Below, one piece after another: positions 1 through 9,899 of a DNA stretch of 64,000 nucleotides. Within the stretch, counting starts at the first letter, position 1, and every line of letters starts with the position of its first letter. A program made the position numbers and the translations under genes. Under the pieces are notes generated by a model, which was given only the letters and a program-made list of their open reading frames with translations, was not told where the DNA came from and searched no databases. Origin of the DNA: JACVRM01 sp963839815 (lineage in GTDB: Bacteria > Actinomycetota > Thermoleophilia > Gaiellales > Gaiellaceae); NCBI GenBank assembly GCA_963839815.1, contig CAWIWF010000008.1, positions 186,001 to 250,000 on the forward strand, given 5' to 3'.

Positions 1-54
1 GCGCGCACCGTGTCGCGGAGCAGCTCGTGCTCCGGCGTCAGGTCGAAGATTCAC
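1..54 (-). CDS. acyl-CoA dehydrogenase, N-terminal fragment cut by window edge
   Basis: Only the first 16-17 codons are inside the window. Read on the minus strand they give FDLTPEHELLRDTVR, the typical opening of an acyl-CoA dehydrogenase (FAD enzyme that oxidises acyl-CoA to enoyl-CoA). The GTG start overlaps the pepA stop as GTGA, which implies translational coupling. The reading frame needs one extra base removed near position 48, in line with the indels across this edge. Given the neighbouring carboxylase and hydratase genes, an isovaleryl-CoA dehydrogenase role is plausible, but too little sequence is present to say so. Confidence 0.55.
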   Translation of the reverse strand, partial: MNLRPDAGARAAPRHGAR

Positions 55-1540
55 GAGGGTACGCGGCCCGCGAGCCGCTGGGCGAGCTCGACGATCAGCC
101 GCACGCCGTAGCCCGTGCCGCCCTGCTGCGTGAGGTAGTCGGGGCGCGCCGCGGGAGGAAGCCGGGCCCGCCATGTCGACGTGCGCCCAGGGCCCTTCGC
201 CCGCGAACTCCTGCAGGAACTCGGCGGCGAGGACGGGCGAGCCCTGGCGCAGGATCGATCAGTTCTTCATGTCGGCGAAGTTCGAGTCGACGTAGCGGCG
301 GTAGCGCGGGTGCAGCGGGCAACGGCCAGGCGTGGTCGCCGCTGGCCTCGCCGGCCGCGACGACGTGCGTCGCGCCAGCCGTCGTCGTTGCCGAACACGC
401 CGGCGTAGAGGTCGCCGAGCGCGAGCACCATCGCGCCGGTGAGCGTGGCGAAGTCGACGAGGTGCGTCGCGCCCTCGCTGCGCGGCGTACCAGCAGCGCG
501 TCGGCGAGCACGAGCCGGCCCTCGGCGTCGGTGTTGATCACCTCGATCGTCTTGCCGTTCGCGCCGCGCAGGATGTCGCCGGGCCGGTACGCGCCGCCGC
601 CGATCACGTTCTCGGTCGCACGCGACGACCGCGATCACGCGCAGCGGGAGTGCCGAGCTCGGCGATCGCGGCCATGCCGCGATCACGGCGCCGCCGCCGG
701 CCATGTCGCCCTTCATGTCCTCCATGCGCAGCGGCGGCTTGAGCGAGATGCCGCCCGAGTCGAACGTGATCGCCTTGCCGACGAGGCCGAGCACGACGTC
801 GCTGCGCGCGCCCGGCGGCTCGTAGCGCAGCACGATCAGCCGCGGCTCGTTGTGGCTGCCCGGCGCGACCGCGGCGAACGCGCCCATGCCGAGCGCCTCG
901 ATCCCGTCCGGCCCGAGCGCCTCGACCGGTCAGGTGCTCGGCATCTGCGGCGAAGGCTCCGCGCGCGCTCGGCGAGGCGCGCCGGGCGTGAGCTCGTTCG
1001 GGGGCGCGGTTCGCGAGGTCGCGGGCACGGTTGGCCCAGCGCGAGACGGCAGCCGCCCGCTCGGCCGCCTCCCTGATCTCTTCCTGCTGCTCGTCGGCGA
1101 GCAGGACCGAGGCTCTCCAGCTCCGGCTTGGCGTCGCCGGACTTCCAGCGCGCCGGCTCGTAGCCGCCGAGCACCAGCCCCTCGGCGACGGCGCGCGCCT
1201 GCTCGGTCAGCGGCAGCGGCAGCTCGGGGTCGAGCGCCCACGCGACCGTGCCGCCGACGCGGCCGAGCGCGCGTGCGACGGCGGCGGCAGCCGTGCGCAG
1301 CTGGTCGGGGTCGGAGGCAGCGCCGACGCCCGCAGCGATGACGCGGTAGCCGTCACCGTGAAGGACGAGCGCCTCGCCCGGGTCGGCGCGCAGCTCGCCG
1401 CTCTCCGTCACGGGGCGCAGCCGGTCTGCGACGGCGCCGTCCAGTCCCGCTGCCCGCGCCGGCGACCCCTCGGGAACCGGTACGGCGAGTGCCTGGGCGC
1501 GCAACGAATCCACGCGGCGGGGTGCAACGTCGATCCGCAC
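51..1540 (-). CDS. pepA: leucyl aminopeptidase (M17), broken by several frameshifts
   Basis: Cytosolic di-metal aminopeptidase that removes N-terminal residues from peptides. Recognisable pieces lie in different frames: the N-terminal domain (about 1540-1130), the metal-binding Lys/Asp segment GKAITFDSGG (about 790-760), the M17 signature NTDAEGRLVLADALL (about 535-490), and the C-terminal TGYGVRLIVELAQ ending at the TGA at 51-53. The total span of about 497 codons is normal for the family. I place the start at the GTG at 1538-1540 because TAGCAT (1549-1554, minus strand) sits 8 bases upstream, a leaderless arrangement. The frame changes several times without large gaps, which points to sequencing indels rather than decay. 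Confidence 0.85.
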
Positions 1541-1578
1541 GGAGGGCGATGCTAGCCGACGGCGAATCACGTGGAGCC

Positions 1579-1839
1579 ATGCGACCTCTCGAGCTTTTCC
1601 GGCGGCACCCGATATCAGCGCCAGTGAGCACGGTGGATCCCCCTGTGCAGCCGGTCGAGCCCGGCGAGCCGGCGCCCGACGTCCTGCTCGAGCGCGTAGC
1701 CGTGCTCGTGCGGGAGCGCGAGGCCCTGCGGGCGCGCGGTGCGGGCCGGGCGGCGCTCGAGCTGAACCGTGTGCAGATCGCCCGAGCGCAGTGGGAGCTC
1801 TCCCGCGCGCTCATCGCCCGCTACTCGCCCGCCGTCTAG
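1579..1839 (+). CDS. small hypothetical protein (86 aa)
   Basis: Not recognised. The ATG at 1579 gives 86 residues with a proline-rich first third and a charged, Arg/Glu/Ala-rich helical second half (about residues 35-80) that could form a short coiled coil. There is no signal peptide or membrane segment. It is divergent from pepA, whose start lies 38 bases away. The reading frame stays open upstream, so the start is not certain. Confidence 0.5.
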   Translation: MRPLELFRRHPISAPVSTVDPPVQPVEPGEPAPDVLLERVAVLVREREALRARGAGRAALELNRVQIARAQWELSRALIARYSPAV

Positions 1840-1884
1840 CGCGTCGCGCTAGCCTCCGCGCGGTCGGAGGAGGAGGGAGACGCA

Positions 1885-2194
1885 GTGGCAGACGGCGCGA
1901 GGGAGTTCTTCGAGACGCTGGCGAGCAGGGTGGAGCCCGGCAAGGCGGCCGGCATCAACTCGAGCTACCTGTTCGACGTGACCGGCGCCGGCACGTGGCA
2001 CGTGGCGGTGGCCGACTCGGGCGTCGAGGTGACGGAAGGCGCGGGCGAGGCGGACTGCACGATCACCGTCGTCGGAGGAGAACTTCCAGCGGCTCGTCGC
2101 CGGCGACCTCAATCCGGCGACGGCGTACATGACGGGCAAGCTCAAGCTCAAGGGCGACATGAGCGCCGCCATGAAGCTGCAGAAGCTCTTCTGA
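1885..2194 (+). CDS. SCP2 sterol-transfer-domain protein, one frameshift
   Basis: Small soluble protein of the SCP2 (sterol carrier protein 2) type, about 102 residues. The first half includes SYLFDVTGAGTWHVAV. After a one-base insertion near 2075-2080 the second half reads ENFQRLVAGDLNPATAYMTG and ends KLKLKGDMSAAMKLQKLF, the classic SCP2 C-terminus that closes the lipid-binding pocket. The GTG start at 1885 is preceded by a strong ribosome-binding site (GGAGGAGGAGGGAG, about 8 bases upstream). A TAGCCT -10 box lies near 1850. SCP2 proteins bind acyl-CoAs or sterols, which suits the adjacent acyl-CoA genes. The frameshift is probably a sequencing error. Confidence 0.75.
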
Positions 2195-2261
2195 CGCATC
2201 GGTCGGTGGAGCTCCGATTAGGGAGCAGCCCGGCGCCACTGCGAGCTGACCGTCGAGAAGC

Positions 2262-3892
2262 TCACTCCTCCAGCTCGACGAGCAGCGGCCGCCGCGCGAC
2301 GCGGTCGCCCTCGGCGACGTGCACCGCCTTGACGACGGCCTCGTAGGGCGACACGAGCGGCGTCTCCATCTTCATCGCCTCCAGCACGACGAGCGGCTGG
2401 CGCGGCTGCACGGCGTCGCCCGCCGCGGCGAGCACCTGATCACCGTGCCCGGCATCGGCGCGCGGAGCTGCGCTCGACTCGCCCGCCGGCCCGTGCGCGT
2501 GCGCGGCGTCGTCGACATCGGGCGGCGCGTGCGGGCGGCGGCGGCGGCAGGTTGAGCCGGAACGCGCCGCGCCACGGGGCCTGGCAGCGCGGCGCGGGTA
2601 CGGCGACAGCGGCGGGTGCTCGTCGAGGAAAGCGGTCGTCGTCTCGCCCGCGCGCAGCGCCGGGTGGCGCGACGAGCCAGCGCAGGAACGGGCAGGTTCG
2701 TCGTGACGCCGCGCGACCTCGGTCTCGGCGAGCGCGCGCGTCGAGCCGGTCGAGCGCCTCGCTCGCGCGTCGGCCGCGTGCGCGATCAGCTTCGCGATCA
2801 TCGGGTCGTAGGCGACGCCGACCTCGTCGCCCTCGGCGACGCCCGCGTCGACGCGGACGCCGCCGGGCAGGCGCAGCCGCTCGATGCGGCCGGCCTGCGG
2901 CAGGAACGTCTGCGGATGCTCGGCGTACAGCCGCACCTCGACCGCGTGGCCGGCGCAGGACGGCTGCGTCCGGGCAGCGGCTCGTCGCCGCCGGCGATCC
3001 GGAGCTGCTGCGCGACGAGGTCGAGACCGGTGACGAGCTCGGTGACCGGGTGCTCGACCTGGATGCGCCCGTTCAGCTCCAGGAAGTAGAAGCTCGCCGC
3101 CGTCGAGCATGAACTCGGCCGTGCCGGCGCTGCGGTAGCCGATCGCCCTGGCGAACGCGCATGGCGGCCTCGCTCATGCGGGCGCGCAGCAGCTCGGTCG
3201 AGCGCGGGGAGGCGACTCCTCGAGCACCTTCTGGTGGCGGCGCTGGACCGAGCACTCGCGCTCGCCGAGCGCACGGACGTCGCCGTGCGTTCGCGAGCGA
3301 GCTGGATCTCGACGTGGCGCGGGCGCTCGACGTAGCGCTCGCAGAACACGCGGTCGTCGCCGAACGCCGCCTGCAGCCTCGCGCCGCGGCTGCGGCGAGC
3401 GCCTCGTCGAGCTCGGCCGGCGTCGCGGACGACGCGCATGCCCGCGGCCGCCGCCGCCCGCCGCCGCCTTGACGAGGAGCGGGAAGCCGATCTCGGCGGG
3501 ATCGCCCGCCGGCACGACCGGCACGCCGGCCTCCTCGGCGATCACGCTTCGCCTCGAGCTTGTCGCCGCCGAGCCGTAGCGCCTCCGGCGAGGGGCCGAC
3601 CCACACGAGACCGGCGGCTTCGACCGCCTCGGCGAAGTCGGCGCTCTCGGCGAGGAATCCGTAGCCGGGGTGGATCGCGTCCGCGCCGGCCGCCGCGGCG
3701 GCGCGGATGTGCTCCTCCGAGTGGAGGTACGACACGACCTCGGCGGTCTCGTCTGCGTGGCGGGTGTGGTAGCGCGTCCCGGTCGTCGGGAGCCGCGACC
3801 GCCACGGTGGCGATGCCGAGCTCGCGGCAGGTGCGGAAGATGCGGGCGGCGATCTCGCCGCGGTTGGCTACGAGGAGCTTCCGGATCTCCAC
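2262..3892 (-). CDS. biotin-dependent acyl-CoA carboxylase alpha subunit (biotin carboxylase + biotin carrier), frameshifted
   Basis: Carboxylates its own biotin with ATP and bicarbonate, for transfer to an acyl-CoA by the beta subunit. The N-terminus KLLVANRGEIAARIFRTCREL and HPGYGFLAESADFAEA belong to the biotin carboxylase domain, as does FLELNGRIQVEHPVTELV of its active site. Near the C-terminus EAMKMETPL carries the biotinylated Lys. At least three frame changes occur between 2450 and 3780, and the span of about 543 codons is short for a methylcrotonyl-CoA carboxylase alpha chain (usually 600 or more). The GTG start at 3890-3892 overlaps the 3' end of the enoyl-CoA hydratase gene. Pairing with the beta subunit at 7481-9040 suggests methylcrotonyl-CoA carboxylase (leucine breakdown). 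Confidence 0.85.
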
Positions 3893-4620
3893 GCGGCCTC
3901 ACGGCGCTCGAGGAAGGCGCGCAGCCCCTCCTGGCCCTCGTCGCTCGTGCGCAGGCGGGCGGCGACCTCGGTGGTGGCCTCGTCGCGCGGGCCCGAGCGC
4001 ACGAGCCGCTTCGCCTCCCGCGCGGCCTGCGGGCCGGCGGTTTCGAGCTCCGCGAGGACGCGTGCGACTGCCGCGTCCGGGTCGGAGGTGACCTCGTCGA
4101 CGAGGCCGATCCGGAGCGCCGTCTCGGCGCCGAAGCGCTCCCCGGTCACGAAGAGGCGACGCGCGGCCGCCCCGATCTTCGGCAGGACGAAGGGCGAGAT
4201 GACCGCCGGGATGATGCCCAGCTTCACCTCCGAGAACCCGAAGACGGCGTCCTCCGCCGCGACCGCGACATCCGCGCAGGCGACGAGCCCGGAGCCGCCA
4301 CCCAGCACGTATCCGTGCGCTCGCACGACCACGGGGGCCGGACACGAGTCGATCGCTTCCAGCATCCGGTAGAGGCGCAGCGCGTCCGCGACGTTCTCCT
4401 CGTAGGAGAGGTCGATCGAGGAGCGCTGCCACTCGACGTCCGCCCCTGCGCAGAACGCCGGGCCGTCGCCGGAGAGCACGACGGCGCGCGCGTCACCGAC
4501 GTCCGCGAACGCCTCCGTGAGCTCGCGAATCAGCTCGGCGTCGAACGCGTTGCGCCGTTCCGGCCGCGCGAGCGTCACGCGCCGCACCTCGCCCTCCTGC
4601 TCGATCCGCAGACCCGTCAC
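3868..4620 (-). CDS. enoyl-CoA hydratase/isomerase family, methylglutaconyl-CoA hydratase-like
   Basis: A 250-residue crotonase-fold enzyme. It shows the oxyanion-hole segment FCAGADVEW (about residues 55-63), the second oxyanion loop GGGSGLVACADVAVAAEDA, and the Glu-bearing stretch FGFSEVKLGIIPAVISPFV. IPAVISP and the extended SIDLSYEEN insert resemble methylglutaconyl-CoA hydratases of leucine catabolism more than generic enoyl-CoA hydratases. It is the first gene of a two-gene unit with the carboxylase alpha subunit (overlap 25 bases). The GTG start at 4618-4620 lies 8 bases after a minus-strand TACGAT box, so the mRNA is probably leaderless. The frame is intact. Confidence 0.85.
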   Translation of the reverse strand: MTGLRIEQEGEVRRVTLARPERRNAFDAELIRELTEAFADVGDARAVVLSGDGPAFCAGADVEWQRSSIDLSYEENVADALRLYRMLEAIDSCPAPVVVRAHGYVLGGGSGLVACADVAVAAEDAVFGFSEVKLGIIPAVISPFVLPKIGAAARRLFVTGERFGAETALRIGLVDEVTSDPDAAVARVLAELETAGPQAAREAKRLVRSGPRDEATTEVAARLRTSDEGQEGLRAFLERREAAWRSGSSS

Positions 4621-4628
4621 GGCGCCGC

Positions 4629-4660
4629 ATCGTACGCGGGTCGCACGCCCCGCATACGCT
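4629..4660. promoter_or_regulatory. divergent leaderless promoters
   Basis: The 46-base gap between two divergent GTG starts contains one -10 box per direction. TACGAT (read on the minus strand, 4629-4634) is 8 bases before the hydratase GTG. TACGCT (plus strand, 4655-4660) is 6 bases before the DapA-family GTG. Neither gene has room for a ribosome-binding site. Confidence 0.6.
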
Positions 4661-4666
4661 CTCCTC

Positions 4667-5506
4667 GTGCTGAGGGGAGCGTTCGCGGCGGCGCTGACAC
4701 CGCTCCGGGACGGCGGGGCGCGCCTCGACGAGGATGCCTTCGAGCCCTACGCAGCGTTCCTGCAGGCGGGCGGCGTCGACGGCGTGCTCGCGCTCGGGAC
4801 GACGGGCGAGGGGATCCTGCTGCGGGCGGACGAGCGGATGCGCGCGGTGGAGCTCTTCGCCGGGACGGGCCTGGACACCATCGCGCACTGCGGCGCACAG
4901 ACGACGGCCGAGACCGTCCGGCTCGCCGCCGGCGCGGGGGAGGCGGGTGCTGTCGCGGTGGCCGTGATCGGGCCGCCGTACTTCCAGCTCGACGCGGAGG
5001 CGCTGCTCGCGCACTTCGACGCGGCTGCCCGGGCGTGCGCGCCGCTGCCTTTCTACGTCTACGAGTTCGCAGGAGCGTCCGGGTATGCCGTGCCCGTCGA
5101 GGTGATCGAGCGGTTGCGCGAGCGGGCGCCGAACCTGAGAGGGCTGAAGGTGTCGGACGCGCCCTGGGAGCGCTTCGCGCCCTACCTGCTCGACGGGCTC
5201 GACGTGTTCGTGGGCCCCGAGGCGCTGATCCCCCGGGGAGTGGCGGCCGGGGCGGTCGGCGCCGTCTCGGCGCTGGCGTCGGCATTCCCGGAGCGGGTCG
5301 CTGCGGCCGTGCTCGAGCCGGGCGGGGACGAGGCGGCGTCGCTCGGGGAGCTGCGCGCGGCGGTCGAGCGCTGGCCGCGCCACGCGGCCCTCAAGCGGAT
5401 CGTCGCGGCGCGGGGAGTCCCGGTGCGCGAGGACGTGCGCGCGCCATTGCGGGCGCTGTCCGACAGCGAGCGCCTCGAGCTGGACGAGTGGCTCGGATCG
5501 TCGTAG
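4667..5506 (+). CDS. dihydrodipicolinate synthase / DapA-family aldolase
   Basis: A 279-residue (beta/alpha)8 lyase of the DapA/NanA family that forms a Schiff base with a 2-oxo acid. It shows the GTTGEGILL motif (about residues 44-52), the Tyr of PFYVYEF (near 129) and the Schiff-base Lys in LRGLKVSDAPW (near 157). The pair with a downstream D-amino-acid-oxidase-type flavoprotein (19-base overlap) suggests amino- or hydroxy-acid catabolism rather than lysine synthesis, but the substrate cannot be read from the sequence. I chose GTG 4667 because it removes an N-terminal extension that runs over the divergent gene and sits 6 bases after TACGCT (leaderless). Confidence 0.85.
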   Translation: MLRGAFAAALTPLRDGGARLDEDAFEPYAAFLQAGGVDGVLALGTTGEGILLRADERMRAVELFAGTGLDTIAHCGAQTTAETVRLAAGAGEAGAVAVAVIGPPYFQLDAEALLAHFDAAARACAPLPFYVYEFAGASGYAVPVEVIERLRERAPNLRGLKVSDAPWERFAPYLLDGLDVFVGPEALIPRGVAAGAVGAVSALASAFPERVAAAVLEPGGDEAASLGELRAAVERWPRHAALKRIVAARGVPVREDVRAPLRALSDSERLELDEWLGSS

Positions 5507-6543
5507 CCGGCGCAGGGGCGGTGGGGGCGAGCATCGCCTACCACCTGGCCCTGCGCGGCGCGCGAGACGTCGTGCTCGCCGAGCGGGGAGCGGTGGCCGG
5601 AGGAGCGACGGGCAAGGCGATGGGCGGCGTGCGGCAGCAGTTCTCGACCGCGGCGGAGGTGCAGCTCGCACAGGCGAGCCTACGGCTCTTCCGGGAGCTC
5701 GGGGCGCCGCTCTTCGAGGCGGTGGGCTACCTCTTCCTGGCGACGAGTCCCGCGGGCCTGGCGGAGCTCGAACGGCGCTACGAGCTGCAGCGCGGCCTCG
5801 GCGTGCCGGTCGAGTGGGCGGATGCGGGCGGGGTCGCGGGCCTCCGCGTCGACGACGTTGACGGCGCGCTCGTCTGCCGGGAGGACGGCGTCGCTGATCC
5901 GGCCGGCGTCACGCGCGAGCTCGTCCGGCGCGCAGCGGCACTCGGCGTCGACGTGCGCGAGGGCGTCGCAGCTGCCGAGATCGCTGGTGACAAGCTGGTT
6001 GTCGCCTGCGGCGCTCGCTCGCCGGCGCTCGCGGCCGAGCGCGGGGTGGAGCTGCCGATCCGACCGCTGTGCCGCCAGCTCGTCGACGTCGGGCCCGTCG
6101 CCGGCATCCCGGCCGGCCTGCCGATGACGATCGAGCTCGAGACCGGCTTCCACTTCCGCGCGGTGGGCTCGGACGGCCTTCGGCTCGCGATGGCCGAGGA
6201 CGAGCTGCGCTGGGGCGAGCGAGAGTGGGTCGACGAGGCGCTCGTGGAGGACTGGCGCGACCGGCTCGCGCGCCGTTTTCCGGCCGGAGCGGGCGCACCG
6301 GTGCGGCGTTCCTGGGCCGGTTTGTACGACATGACGCCCGACGCGCACCCGATCATCGGGCCGGCCGGCGAGGGCCTCTACGTCGCGGCCGGCTTCTCGG
6401 GTCACGGGTTCATGCAGGCGCCTGCCGTCGGCGACGCCGTTGCCGCCGAGCTGCTCGGTGACGAGCCCCCGCTCGATCTCTCCCCCTACCGGCTGGAGCG
6501 CTTCGAGGCGGGTGCCGTCTTCCCCGAGACGTTCGTGCTCTAG
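5488..6543 (+). CDS. FAD-dependent oxidoreductase, DAO family (sarcosine/D-amino-acid oxidase-like)
   Basis: A 351-residue flavoprotein. The N-terminal dinucleotide-binding motif VVAGAGAVGASIAYHLA (residues 5-21) binds FAD. A second flavin contact, GGATGKAMGGVRQQFS, follows at about residues 34-49, and the C-terminal GEGLYVAAGFSGHGFMQAP (about 294-312) is the DAO-family FAD-binding end. Family members oxidise glycine, sarcosine or D-amino acids with oxygen or an electron carrier. The GTG start lies inside the 3' end of the DapA-family gene, so the two are co-translated. It ends in a 242-base gap before convergent genes. Confidence 0.85.
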   Translation: MARIVVAGAGAVGASIAYHLALRGARDVVLAERGAVAGGATGKAMGGVRQQFSTAAEVQLAQASLRLFRELGAPLFEAVGYLFLATSPAGLAELERRYELQRGLGVPVEWADAGGVAGLRVDDVDGALVCREDGVADPAGVTRELVRRAAALGVDVREGVAAAEIAGDKLVVACGARSPALAAERGVELPIRPLCRQLVDVGPVAGIPAGLPMTIELETGFHFRAVGSDGLRLAMAEDELRWGEREWVDEALVEDWRDRLARRFPAGAGAPVRRSWAGLYDMTPDAHPIIGPAGEGLYVAAGFSGHGFMQAPAVGDAVAAELLGDEPPLDLSPYRLERFEAGAVFPETFVL

Positions 6544-6652
6544 GCCCGCGCTTTCGCAGGCCTCGGGACGCTGCCGTCTGCACCCGGCCGCGCGCTCGTG
6601 GCCGGCGCCAGGAGTCGCGGCACGCCGCGATCTCGGCCCGCGGCCCCGACGG

Positions 6653-6734
6653 TGCAGAGTCGGCACAGAGACGGCACAGACGTGCGCGCTCGCGCCTGCT
6701 ACTTCTTCAACCGGGGTCCGAGTGGGAGGGCCCC
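6653..6734 (+). promoter_or_regulatory. copy D of the 11-bp-repeat promoter element, orphan, with hairpin
   Basis: Three tandem 11-bp units (TGCAGAGTCGG 6653-6663, CACAGAGACGG 6664-6674, CACAGACGTGC 6675-6685) are followed, 25 bp after the start of the last unit, by TACTTC (6700-6705). A 7-bp hairpin GGGGTCC/GGGCCCC (6713-6719 with 6728-6734) starts at the same offset (+13) as in copies A and B. No plus-strand gene follows; the next gene (6786-7118) is convergent. The rest of the 6544-6785 gap holds only GC-rich sequence. It could drive a small RNA or be a relic. TACTTC is the weakest -10 of the set. Confidence 0.5.
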
Positions 6735-6785
6735 ACCCAAGGGCGGGGGGATTCACGCGCGCGGGCGAGCGCGGTCTGCGGCCGC

Positions 6786-7118
6786 TCAGCCCTCGAAGGC
6801 GAGGCCGAGCCGCGACAGCTCCTCGTCGGCGAAGAGGCCCTCGATCGTGGCCTCGAGGTCGAACTCCTCGGCGACGTCAGGATCCTTGCCGATCAGCTCC
6901 CGGGTACGGCTCGGCAGCTCCTGATCGGCCGCCTCGCGCGACTCCCAGAGGTAGACGGCGCCCCAGCGGTCGGTCACCTCGTCCGACACCCAGGCCTTGA
7001 AGCGGAGCCCGGGCACCTCGGCGAACGCGTCCACCGACTCGTCCCGCAGATAGCGGCGGAGCTCCCCGATCGTCGTCTCCGAGTCGGCGAGGTTCCAGAG
7101 CACGAGCCGCAGCAGCAC
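6786..7118 (-). CDS. small hypothetical protein, possibly YdhR-like monooxygenase fold (110 aa)
   Basis: A 110-residue soluble protein starting LLRLVLWNLADSETTIGELR. The middle GLRFKAWVSDEVTDRWGAVYLWES resembles the ferredoxin-like dimeric alpha/beta-barrel proteins of the YdhR group, where a Trp/Tyr-rich strand follows FKxW. The match is by eye and weak. It is the third gene of an apparent operon after the carboxylase beta subunit and the cupin. Its GTG start directly abuts the cupin stop. No catalytic role can be assigned. Confidence 0.55.
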   Translation of the reverse strand: MLLRLVLWNLADSETTIGELRRYLRDESVDAFAEVPGLRFKAWVSDEVTDRWGAVYLWESREAADQELPSRTRELIGKDPDVAEEFDLEATIEGLFADEELSRLGLAFEG

Positions 7119-7478
7119 TTAGCCCCAGGACGGCGGCTCGTAGGTGCCGTCGAGCGGGGCGCCGACCGTCAGGAACTCGAGGCCGTCGGGGCCGGAGACC
7201 GGAACGCGCGTCGACTCCGGATCGACACGCACCACCCGGCCGGGACGAAGCTCGACCTCCTCGCCGTCGACCCGCATCACGCCCGAGCCCCTGACGACGA
7301 AGTAGACCTCCTCCTCGCCGTCGGCGGCGTGGTCGTGCTCGTGCCCCGTGTGCTCGGGCGGGAAGACGAAGTAGTTGAAGCCGAACGCGCGCGCGCCAAC
7401 CGCGCGCCTCGCCTTGCGCACGGTGCCGCCCGGTCCCTCGCCGGGAAGCTCGCCGACGTCCGCCGCGTCGTACCCCAC
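7119..7478 (-). CDS. cupin-domain protein (119 aa)
   Basis: Single-domain beta-barrel cupin. The metal-binding motif 1 is HTGHEHDHAADGEEEVYFV (about residues 43-61, with the usual two His, a third His and Glu), and motif 2 follows around GRVVRVDPESTRVPVSGPDG. Such proteins often bind Mn, Fe or Zn and act as small dioxygenases, isomerases or sensors. The GTG start is 2 bases past the stop of the carboxylase beta gene, so it is co-transcribed with it. The product FGFNYFVFPPEHTGHEH resembles stand-alone cupins of unknown substrate. Confidence 0.75.
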   Translation of the reverse strand: MGYDAADVGELPGEGPGGTVRKARRAVGARAFGFNYFVFPPEHTGHEHDHAADGEEEVYFVVRGSGVMRVDGEEVELRPGRVVRVDPESTRVPVSGPDGLEFLTVGAPLDGTYEPPSWG

Positions 7479-7480
7479 CG

Positions 7481-9040
<1,560 letters not shown>

Positions 9041-9083
9041 CGGGCGGAGCGTACCGCCGGCGCCAGACCGCCACGCTTCCGGC

Positions 9084-9125
9084 GCTCCCCGCGTCACACA
9101 CGCGTGCGCCTCTCACCGCTAGCGT
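9084..9125 (+). promoter_or_regulatory. copy F of the 11-bp-repeat promoter element
   Basis: The last repeat unit CACACACGCGT (9095-9105) is followed 25 bp from its start by TAGCGT (9120-9125). Spacing matches the other five copies exactly. The preceding unit (9084-9094) is degenerate. A GGACATGTCC palindrome follows at 9159-9168. The next plus-strand gene is the LysE-family exporter at 9263, about 140 bases downstream, so it could be the target. Confidence 0.5.
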
Positions 9126-9262
9126 CGAGACCGGAGGGAGGCCTGCGGCCGGCCCCGCGGACATGTCCCCGCCGGCCAGTGGCTGCCCGGGCCAGGGGCA
9201 GCTCGCGTGAGCCCGGCCGACTCGGGGCTGCGCGCGCCCTGCGCCCGTGCTAGGAAGACGGC

Positions 9263-9898
9263 ATGCCTGAGCCGACGCTCTACGGGCTCTTCATCGTCGC
9301 GGCGCTCGCGCTGCTGCTGGTACCGGGCCCCGCCGTGCTCTACATCGTCGCGTCGACGATCGAGGGGGGCCGGCGCGCGGGGCTCGTCTCGACGGTCGGC
9401 ATCCACTGTGGCTCGCTCGTCCACGTCGCCGCCGCCGCGCTCGGGCTGTCGTCGCTGCTCGTCTCGTCGGCGCGAGCGTTCGAGATCGTCAAGTACGCGG
9501 GTGCCGCCTACCTGATCGTCCTCGGCCTGCGAACCGTCTTCGCGCGTCCGGGAGCGCCGCCCGCGCTCGCGACGGGCCGCGACCTCGGCAGGCGGCTGAC
9601 GCGTGCGGCCACGGTGCAGATCCTCAACCCGAAGACGGCGCTCTTCTTCCTCGCGTTCCTGCCGCAGTTCGTCGACCCGAACGGGCCGGCGCCGGCCGCA
9701 CAGCTGCTCGTGCTCGGGCTGACCTTCGTTCTCCTGGGGCTCGTCAGCGACGGCGCCTACGCCGTCATCGCCGGCACCGTCGCGCCGCGGCTGCGGCGGA
9801 CCGCGCGCGCGGCGAGCGCAGGGCGCTGGGCATCCGGCGGCATCCTCGTCGGGCTCGGCCTCACCGCCGCGCTGACCGGCTCGCGCCGCACCGCCTGA
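9263..9898 (+). CDS. LysE/RhtB-family amino-acid exporter
   Basis: A 211-residue inner-membrane protein with about six hydrophobic helices. It shows the family signature LVPGPAVLYIVASTIEGGRRAG (residues 19-40), then a helix ending YAGAAYLIVLGLRTV and the conserved loop QILNPKTALFFLAFLPQFVDP (about residues 117-137). Members export lysine, homoserine, threonine or similar metabolites by proton antiport. moeA begins one base after its stop, so the two are co-transcribed although functionally unrelated. An imperfect -10 (TAGGAA) lies 6 bases before the ATG, and promoter element F lies further upstream. Confidence 0.88.
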   Translation: MPEPTLYGLFIVAALALLLVPGPAVLYIVASTIEGGRRAGLVSTVGIHCGSLVHVAAAALGLSSLLVSSARAFEIVKYAGAAYLIVLGLRTVFARPGAPPALATGRDLGRRLTRAATVQILNPKTALFFLAFLPQFVDPNGPAPAAQLLVLGLTFVLLGLVSDGAYAVIAGTVAPRLRRTARAASAGRWASGGILVGLGLTAALTGSRRTA

Positions 9899-9899
9899 G

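Noticed and set aside
6750..6763. GATTCACGCGCGCG repeated exactly at 61272-61285.
   Set aside because: A 14-base match between two GC-rich sites in 64 kb is expected by chance, and the surrounding sequences do not align.
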